A stretch of DNA of 64,000 nucleotides from AWTP1-13 sp963827545 (GTDB taxonomy: Bacteria; Pseudomonadota; Alphaproteobacteria; Rhizobiales; Hyphomicrobiaceae): assembly GCA_963827545.1 (NCBI GenBank), contig CAWHBI010000006.1:1-64000 (forward strand), written 5' to 3'. The notes below the pieces were generated by a model. The model was not told the origin of the DNA. It made no database searches and saw only the letters and a program-made list of their open reading frames with translations. The translations under genes were made by a program, and so were the position numbers. The stretch's first letter is position 1. Every line of letters starts with the position of its first letter. Shown here one piece after another: positions 58,185 through 64,000 of the stretch.

Positions 58185-59066
58185 TCACTTAGGCGTTCCG
58201 AACAGGCCCTGCGGCCGCAGCATCAGCACGATGGCCATGATGATGAAAATGACCGTGTTCGAGGCCTCCGGATAGAAGACCTTTGTCAGTCCCTCGATCA
58301 CTCCCAAACCGAACCCCGTGACGATCGAGCCCATGATCGAGCCCATGCCGCCGATCACCACCACGGCGAAAACGACGATGATGAGGTTGGCGCCCATCAC
58401 GGGATTGACGGAATAGATGGGCGCCGCCAGCACGCCGGCAAGTGCCGCGAGGCCAACGCCGAAGCCGTAGGTCAGCGTGATCATCCTCGGCACGTTGATG
58501 CCGAAGGCCTGCACGAGGTCCGGTCGCTCCGTCGCGGCGCGCAGGTACGATCCGAGCTGCGTCTTCTCGATCATGAACCAGGTGCCGAGGCACACGGCCA
58601 GCGAGATCGCCACCACCCACGCCCGGTACCATGGCAGGAACATGAAGCCGAGGTTGGTGCCGCCCGGAATGGGATTGACATAGGGCAGCCCCGAGGAGCC
58701 GAACTCACGCCGGAACAGACCCTCGATGATGAGCGCGAGGCCGAACGTGAGCAGGAGGCCGTAGAGATGATCGAGGTGGTAGAGACGCGAGATGAACAGC
58801 CGCTCGATGATGACGCCGGTGACGCCGACGATGATCGGCACGAGAACGAGCGCGCCCCAGTAGGGAATGCCCAAATAGGTGAGCAGCATCCAGGCGCAAA
58901 AAGCACCCATCATGTACTGGGCGCCGTGCGTGAAGTTGATGACGTTCATGAGCCCGAAGATGACCGCGAGCCCCAGCGACAGCAGCGCGTAGAAGGCGCC
59001 GTTGATGAGGCCGAGCAGCAGCTGGCCGAACAGCGCTTGCGGCGGCACGCCTATCAGCTCGAACAT
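58185..59066 (-). CDS. livH: Branched-chain amino acid ABC permease LivH (second system)
   Basis: This 293-residue permease has the LivH hallmarks LGLAVIFGLMNVINFTHGAQYMMGA, RAATERPDLVQAFGINVPRM and a C-terminal LRPQGLFG. It pairs with LivM, whose start follows 11 bp after its stop. A palindromic repeat separates it from the binding-protein gene upstream. Confidence 0.93.
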   Translation of the reverse strand: MFELIGVPPQALFGQLLLGLINGAFYALLSLGLAVIFGLMNVINFTHGAQYMMGAFCAWMLLTYLGIPYWGALVLVPIIVGVTGVIIERLFISRLYHLDHLYGLLLTFGLALIIEGLFRREFGSSGLPYVNPIPGGTNLGFMFLPWYRAWVVAISLAVCLGTWFMIEKTQLGSYLRAATERPDLVQAFGINVPRMITLTYGFGVGLAALAGVLAAPIYSVNPVMGANLIIVVFAVVVIGGMGSIMGSIVTGFGLGVIEGLTKVFYPEASNTVIFIIMAIVLMLRPQGLFGTPK

Positions 59067-59088
59067 CTAGAACGGCTCCTCCGTATCT

Positions 59089-59243
59089 ATTCCCTCTCCC
59101 CATGCCCCTTCAGGCGTCGTGCCGAAGGCGCGCTTTCAGCGCGACGAGAGAGGGTTAGGGTGAGGGGCGGCAAAAGGCTCCGGCGGCGCCTTGGGCTGCC
59201 CCTCACCCCGACCCTCTCCCCGCAAGCAGGGAGAGGGAGAGGC
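59089..59243. repeat. CCCTCACCCTAACCCTCTC-type repeat inside the liv operon
   Basis: The stretch contains CCCTCTCCCC, GAGAGAGGGTTAGGGTGAGGGGCGGCAAA and CCCCTCACCCCGACCCTCTCCCC followed by GGGAGAGGGAGAGGCG, forming extended inverted arms. It is related to 17155-17262. It lies between livK and livH, so it may stabilise or attenuate the transcript and set their ratio. Confidence 0.78.
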
Positions 59244-59251
59244 GTTGCGGC

Positions 59252-60472
59252 CTATTTCTTCACCAGAGGGCAATCGCCCTGATCGATCGGGCGAAAGGCC
59301 TCCGCTGCGGGTATGGTGGCGCGGACCTTGTAGTAGTCCCACGGACCCTTGCTCTCGGCAGGCGCCTTGACCTGCAAGAGAAGCATGTCGTGGATCTTGC
59401 GGCCGTCCTCGCGAATGGTGCCTTTGCCGAACAGCCTGTCGTCGGTCGGCGTGGACTTCATCTTTGCGACCACAGCGGCACCGTCGGCATCGGACTTCAG
59501 CTCGTGCACCGCCTTGAGGTAGTGCGTGACGGCCGAGTAGACGCCGGCCTGGATCATGGTTGGATAATTGCCCCTGTTGGCCGCCGAGAATTCCTTGGCG
59601 AAGGCGCGGTTGTTGTCGTTGGTGTCCCAGTACCAGGACTCGGTGAAGATCAGCCCTTGTGCCGTCTGCAGCCCGAGCGCATGCACGTCGGTGATGAACA
59701 CCAGCAGGCCGGCAAGGTTCTGGCCGCCCTTGACGATGCCGAATTCGGCCGCCTGCTTGATCGAGTTGATGGTGTCGCCGCCGGCGTTGGCGAGGCCGAT
59801 GATCTTCGCCCGTGATGCTTGCGCCTGCAGCAGGAACGACGAGAAGTCCTGGCCGGGGAAGGGATGGCGGACTTTGCCCAGCACCTTGCCGCCGGTTTTC
59901 TCCACAACGGCCGCAGTATCACGCTCCAGCGCATGACCGAACGCATAGTCGGCGGTCAGAAAAAACCAGGTGTCGCCGCCGGTCTTGACGATGGCGTTGC
60001 CCGTGCCGTTGGCCAGCGCCCAGGTGTCATAGGTCCAGTGGATGGTGTTGGGCGTGCAGGCTTTGCCGGTGAGGTCGGAGGTCGCGGCACCCGACACCAG
60101 GAAGACCTTGTTCTTCTCCTTCGTGATGTTGTTGACGGCGAGTGCAACCGAGGAGGTGGGCACGTCGACGACGACATCGACCTTGTCGACATCGTACCAC
60201 TGCCGCACGACGTTGGAGCCGACATCGGGCTTGTTCTGATGGTCGGCGAACACGACCTCGATCTTGTCGTGACACTTGCTGGCCTTGCAGAAGTCCTCGA
60301 TCGCCTTCTTTGCGGCCCATACCGAGCCCTGGCCGGTGAGGTCGGCATAGAGCCCCGACTGGTCGTTCATGACGCCGATCTTGATGACGCCGTCGCTGTA
60401 CTGAGCCTGGGCCATCCCTGCGCCGGCGCACAGCGCCGCCGCAGCGAGGAATGCTTTCACGCCTGATTGCAT
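59252..60472 (-). CDS. livK: Branched-chain amino acid-type ABC transporter substrate-binding protein (second system)
   Basis: This 406-residue periplasmic receptor has a signal peptide (FLAAAALCAGAGMAQAQ) and the family opening IKIGVMNDQSGLYADLTGQGS. Two cysteines near residue 65 could form a disulfide. Sequence such as GHALERDTAAVVEKTGGKVLG fits receptors in this family that often bind aromatic or other organic acids rather than leucine. It lies between livF and livH. Confidence 0.92.
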   Translation of the reverse strand: MQSGVKAFLAAAALCAGAGMAQAQYSDGVIKIGVMNDQSGLYADLTGQGSVWAAKKAIEDFCKASKCHDKIEVVFADHQNKPDVGSNVVRQWYDVDKVDVVVDVPTSSVALAVNNITKEKNKVFLVSGAATSDLTGKACTPNTIHWTYDTWALANGTGNAIVKTGGDTWFFLTADYAFGHALERDTAAVVEKTGGKVLGKVRHPFPGQDFSSFLLQAQASRAKIIGLANAGGDTINSIKQAAEFGIVKGGQNLAGLLVFITDVHALGLQTAQGLIFTESWYWDTNDNNRAFAKEFSAANRGNYPTMIQAGVYSAVTHYLKAVHELKSDADGAAVVAKMKSTPTDDRLFGKGTIREDGRKIHDMLLLQVKAPAESKGPWDYYKVRATIPAAEAFRPIDQGDCPLVKK

Positions 60473-60490
60473 TTACGATTTCCTTTCCAC

Positions 60491-61195
60491 CTACACACCG
60501 AGATAAGTCTGAAGCTTCTCCCTGTTCGCCTCGAGCGCGGAATTGGGGATCATGTCGACCACGCGCCCATGCTCGACCACGTAGTGGCGGTCGGCCACCG
60601 TCGCGGCGAAGCGGAAGTTCTGTTCCACGAGCAGGATCGTGAAGCCCTGGTCGCGCAGCATCCGGATCGTGTTGCCGATCTGCTGGACGATGACGGGCGC
60701 CAGGCCCTCGGTCGGCTCGTCGAGCAGCAGCAGCTTGGCGCCCGTGCGCAGGATGCGGGCGATGGCGAGCATCTGCTGCTCGCCGCCCGACAGCTTGGTT
60801 CCCTGGCTGGACGAGCGCTCCTTGAGATTGGGGAAGAGCTGGTAAATCTTCTCGAGGGGCAGTCCGTCGCTCTTTACGACCGGCGGCAGCATCAGGTTTT
60901 CCCAGACGTTGAGGCTCGAGAAGATGCCGCGCTCCTCGGGACAGTAGGCGATGCCCTGCCGCGCGATGCGGTTCGATTTGAGGCGGATCAGCTCCCGCCC
61001 CTCGTATGTGATCGAGCCCTTCCGGTTCGCCAGCATGCCCATGATCGCACGCATGGTGGTCGTCTTGCCGGCCCCGTTGCGTCCGAGCAAAGTCACCACT
61101 TCGCCGGCTTTCACATCGAACGTCATGCCGTGCAGGATGTGGCTCTCGCCATACCAGCCGTGCACGTCCCGAACGGCGAGTTGCGGCTCAGCCAT
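60491..61195 (-). CDS. livF: Branched-chain amino acid ABC transporter ATP-binding protein LivF
   Basis: This 234-residue ATPase has Walker A GRNGAGKTT, signature LSGGEQQM and Walker B LLLLDEPTEGLAP, and the LivF-typical CPEERGIFSSLNV. The start at 61195 overlaps the livG stop by eight bases, so the two are coupled. It ends 18 bp before livK. Confidence 0.94.
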   Translation of the reverse strand: MAEPQLAVRDVHGWYGESHILHGMTFDVKAGEVVTLLGRNGAGKTTTMRAIMGMLANRKGSITYEGRELIRLKSNRIARQGIAYCPEERGIFSSLNVWENLMLPPVVKSDGLPLEKIYQLFPNLKERSSSQGTKLSGGEQQMLAIARILRTGAKLLLLDEPTEGLAPVIVQQIGNTIRMLRDQGFTILLVEQNFRFAATVADRHYVVEHGRVVDMIPNSALEANREKLQTYLGV

Positions 61196-61943
61196 GACCC
61201 GTACCCATGTAGGCCTCGACCACCAGCGGGTTCTTGGAGACCTCGGCGTAGGGTCCCTCGGCCAGAACCTCGCCGCGCGCAAGCACCGTGATCCGGTCGG
61301 AGAGATCCGCAACCACCGACAGATTGTGCTCCACCATCAGGACCGTGCGGTCCTTGGCGACGCGCCGGATCAGGGCCGACGTGCGCTGGATGTCCTCGGC
61401 TCCCATGCCCGCCATCGGCTCGTCGAGCAGTAGCATCTCGGGATCCAGCGCCAGCGTCGTTGCGATCTCGAGCGCCCGTTTGCGCCCGTAGGGCAACTCG
61501 ACGGCTGGCAGATCGGCGTAGGCTTTGACGCCCACGTCGTCCAACAGCTCGTGCGCCCGCCCGTTCAAGACCTCGACCGACCGCTCCGACCGCCAGAAGT
61601 GGTAGGAGGTACCCAACGTCCTTTGCAGAGCGACGCGGACGTTCTCGAGCACGCTCAGGTGGGGGAAGACGGCTGAAATCTGGAACGAGCGCACCAGACC
61701 CAGGCGCGCCACCGCATGGGCCGAAGCGGCCGTGATATCACGCCCCTTGTACAGAATCCTGCCGGCAGAGGGCGGAAGGAACTTGGTGATCAGGTTGAAG
61801 CACGTCGTCTTGCCGGCGCCGTTGGGCCCGATCAGGGCGTGGATGGTGCCTCGCCGCACGTTCAAATTGACGTTCTTGACGGCCGTAAACCCTCGGAACT
61901 CCTTTGTGAGCCCCTGTGTCTGGAGCACATACTCATCGGCCAT
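61188..61943 (-). CDS. livG: Branched-chain amino acid ABC transporter ATP-binding protein LivG
   Basis: This 251-residue ATPase is the first gene of the second liv operon. It has Walker A GPNGAGKTTCFN, the LivG-type signature LPYGRKRALEIA, Walker B MLLLDEPMAGMG and the family's VMVEHNL switch region. ATG 61943 is used; a TTG codon precedes it. The operon promoter should lie in 61944-62154. Confidence 0.94.
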   Translation of the reverse strand: MADEYVLQTQGLTKEFRGFTAVKNVNLNVRRGTIHALIGPNGAGKTTCFNLITKFLPPSAGRILYKGRDITAASAHAVARLGLVRSFQISAVFPHLSVLENVRVALQRTLGTSYHFWRSERSVEVLNGRAHELLDDVGVKAYADLPAVELPYGRKRALEIATTLALDPEMLLLDEPMAGMGAEDIQRTSALIRRVAKDRTVLMVEHNLSVVADLSDRITVLARGEVLAEGPYAEVSKNPLVVEAYMGTGHG

Positions 61944-62154
61944 CAAGCGCTCTCTTGGTCACCGGCCCGTACCGCGAAGGCCCCACGCACCACGCAGAGC
62001 ATCCGTAACATGACACATGATTCATTCGTCATATTGCGGGCGCGCGGACATGTCAACCGGCAGGCGGGCACGGCAGGGGCGTCCTTGAGGCGACTGGACT
62101 GCCCCGCCCCCAACGAGCAATGAGAGCGCCGCTAGCTAGGCACCTGGCCGGTAC

Positions 62155-63767
62155 CTACTTGTCCAACCACACGTCCTCCAACCGCCAGTTGTCGTAGATG
62201 CTGTTCTGGTGCAGCACGACGCCCTTGACATGCGGGATGCCAGCAGGTCGCGGCGCGGTTGTGGAAGATGATGGGCCGCGCCACATCCAGTGCGAGCTTG
62301 CGCTCGACTTCCCACACCAGCTCGCTTGCGCTTCTCCGCGGTCGACTTCCTTCGATTGCTGGAAGATCAGCGCGTCGACCTCGGGGTTGCAATATTGCGT
62401 GTAGTTGCGCTCCGACTTGCAGGTGTAGTTCTCGATCAGATTGACGTCCGGATCGTCGACGGCCACGCCAGTCAGGTTCAGGCTGACCGGATAGTCCTTG
62501 CGCTGCACCTTGGCGTACCAGACCGTGGTGTCGATCGGCTCCAGCTCTCCGTCGATGTAGATCTTTTTCAGCTGGTCGATCAGGATGACGGCCGGATCGC
62601 GATAGATCGAGATGTTTCTAACCGACACCTTCACTTTCAGGGGTTTGCCCGGGCCGTAGCCGAGTTCGACGCCATGATCTTCCGCGCCTGCGCCTGGTTC
62701 TTCGCGACGTCGGCCCCGTAGCCGGGAATCTTGGCCAGTTCCTCGGGCGGCAATCGCCCACTGGCCTTCTGGGCCCGGGAGCATGGCGCCGCCCATCTGG
62801 GCTTTGCCCTCGGTACAGGATATCGATGAAGGCCTTGCGGTCGAGCGCCAACGCCATCGCCTTGCGGATCTGTCGGGTTGTCGAAGGGCGGAGCGGCTGC
62901 GTTTACCGCGAGGTTGGTGCTGACGTTGGTGGGGCCCGAGATGGCAGACGGCCTTGGGCGCCTGGGCTTTCACGTCCTTGAGCAACGGCACGTTGACATC
63001 GCGGTCGAACGTCATGTCGAACTCGCCCGATACGAATGCCAGGATGCGCGTCGACCGGCTGTCGATGATGCGCATCTCGATGGCATCAACGTGGGGTTGC
63101 CCTTCTTCCAGTAATCGGGGTTGCGCACGAGCTTGATCGACACATTGCGATTGAGCTCTACGAACTTGAAAGGCCCCGTTCCGACTCGGCTTCGTGCGCA
63201 TCGTGCCTTTTGCGAGACGTGGCACGGGTAGACGGGCGAGAAACCCGAGGCCAACAGCATGCCACGAACGAGGGTTGCGGATGCCGCAGATGGAACGTCG
63301 CTTCGTGGTCGCCGTTGGTCGAGACCTCCTTCAGGTTGTAGTACCAGACCTTGCGGGGGTTCCGGTGGAACTCCTCCGTGCCCACCCTTACCGAGCAGCG
63401 CATGCCACGTGCACTGCACGTCCTTGGCCGTGAACGGCTTGCCGTCATGCCACTTGACGCCCTCCCTCAGCTTGAACGTCAACTTTGTGTTGCTCGCATC
63501 CCACGACCAGCTCGCGGCAAGGTCGGGCACGATCGTTTCCGGGCTGTTCAGCGGCTTCGTCTGGTCGAACAGGACCAGGTTGTTGAAAACCGCCATGAAA
63601 GGCTGGGTGACGGAGACCGTGGATTCCTCATGCAGGGAAGCGCTCGGCGGGTTGTCTCGGTGGTAGATCCTGAGCGTGCCACCCTGCTTCTGCGCCATCG
63701 CCGAGCCTGCCCCGGCAAGGACGATCAACAAAGCCGCAAGCGCTGCAACCAGCCCATGGGCGAGCAT
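62155..63767 (-). pseudogene. Peptide-type ABC transporter substrate-binding protein with many indels (paralog of 30933-32530)
   Basis: The gene starts at 63767 with a perfect AGGAGG upstream, a signal peptide (LAALLIVLAGAGSAMAQ) and QKQGGTLRIYHRDNPPSAS. After about residue 110 the frame changes at least ten times before the stop at 62155, through single-base gains and losses. Each stretch between breaks still encodes the expected receptor sequence, for example FHRNPRKVWYYNLKEV, MALALDRKAFIDIL and CKSERNYTQYCNPEVDAL. That pattern fits consensus errors better than long decay, but a recent pseudogene is possible. Confidence 0.8.
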
Positions 63768-64000
63768 GGCTCCCTCCTCTAGCTTTGCCGTGCCATCCGC
63801 ACCACCCTCACAGTAGCATGGAGTGTCCCGCCTCCCAGGCTTTGTGCCGCGCAATATCAGCCTGCGGTCGGCCGACACCCCCTGCCGCTCTTGGGTCACC
63901 TAGAAGTGTCTCGCGACAGCCGCCCCAAAATTGCCTGCTCGATTGCACAGAAGACCTGACTGTGGCGTAATTGAATGAGAACAATCAAAAGCCGTCCGCG

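Overview
The window is GC-rich and densely packed with genes on both strands. It reads as a chromosomal segment of a free-living alphaproteobacterium, probably of the Hyphomicrobiales or Reyranella type. The evidence is a DUF1489 gene, many tripartite-tricarboxylate receptors, several peptide and branched-chain amino acid ABC systems, leucine catabolism genes, and abundant palindromic intergenic repeats. The genus cannot be fixed from sequence alone. I recognised no rRNA, tRNA, CRISPR array, prophage or intact transposase.

Layout. 0-10 kb: a DUF1489 gene bracketed by two 147-bp repeats, a Tat-exported nicotinamidase, an AT-richer cysteine-hydrolase-like gene, the biotin subunit of methylcrotonyl-CoA carboxylase, a membrane ferredoxin/adenylate-cyclase fusion, and a CBS-containing M50 protease. 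10-17 kb: RidA, a HicB antitoxin with a decapitated hicA, an HpcH/HpaI aldolase, small membrane proteins, a VOC protein, a TctC receptor, PaiB and an N-carbamoyl-D-amino acid hydrolase. 17-24 kb: a dppABCDF-type importer between that hydrolase and a dihydroorotase-like amidohydrolase, suggesting uptake and hydrolysis of N-substituted amino acids or hydantoin-like compounds. 24-33 kb: TctC, an unusual SDR, a class II aldolase, a tctCBA importer and a peptide-binding protein. 32-40 kb: methylcrotonyl-CoA carboxylase beta subunit, rhodanese, a lipoprotein, a YdcF protein, an SRPBCC protein, thiolase and isovaleryl-CoA dehydrogenase. With mccA at 3-5 kb these cover the middle steps of leucine degradation. 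40-52 kb: a methyltransferase, DUF4287/DUF5655 protein, coiled-coil periplasmic protein, extensin-like protein, gentisate dioxygenase, penicillin-acylase-family hydrolase, glutathione-dependent formaldehyde dehydrogenase, GNAT, MgtE and a polysaccharide deacetylase. 52-62 kb: two converging branched-chain amino acid systems, one with a fused LivH-LivM permease and one complete livGFKHM operon. 62-64 kb: a second peptide-binding protein gene full of indels.

Two window-wide themes stand out. First, eight otherwise well-conserved genes carry nine single-base insertions; eight of these are clearly in short homopolymer runs, and none is a deletion. The last gene carries many insertions and deletions. 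I read most of these as consensus errors rather than decay, but reads must decide. Second, several families of palindromic repeats occupy the gaps between genes. One MITE-like family of about 170 bp sits in three convergent intergenic gaps and may act as a two-way terminator. A further intergenic structure at 37979-38098 folds on paper into four small hairpins enclosed by a long outer stem.
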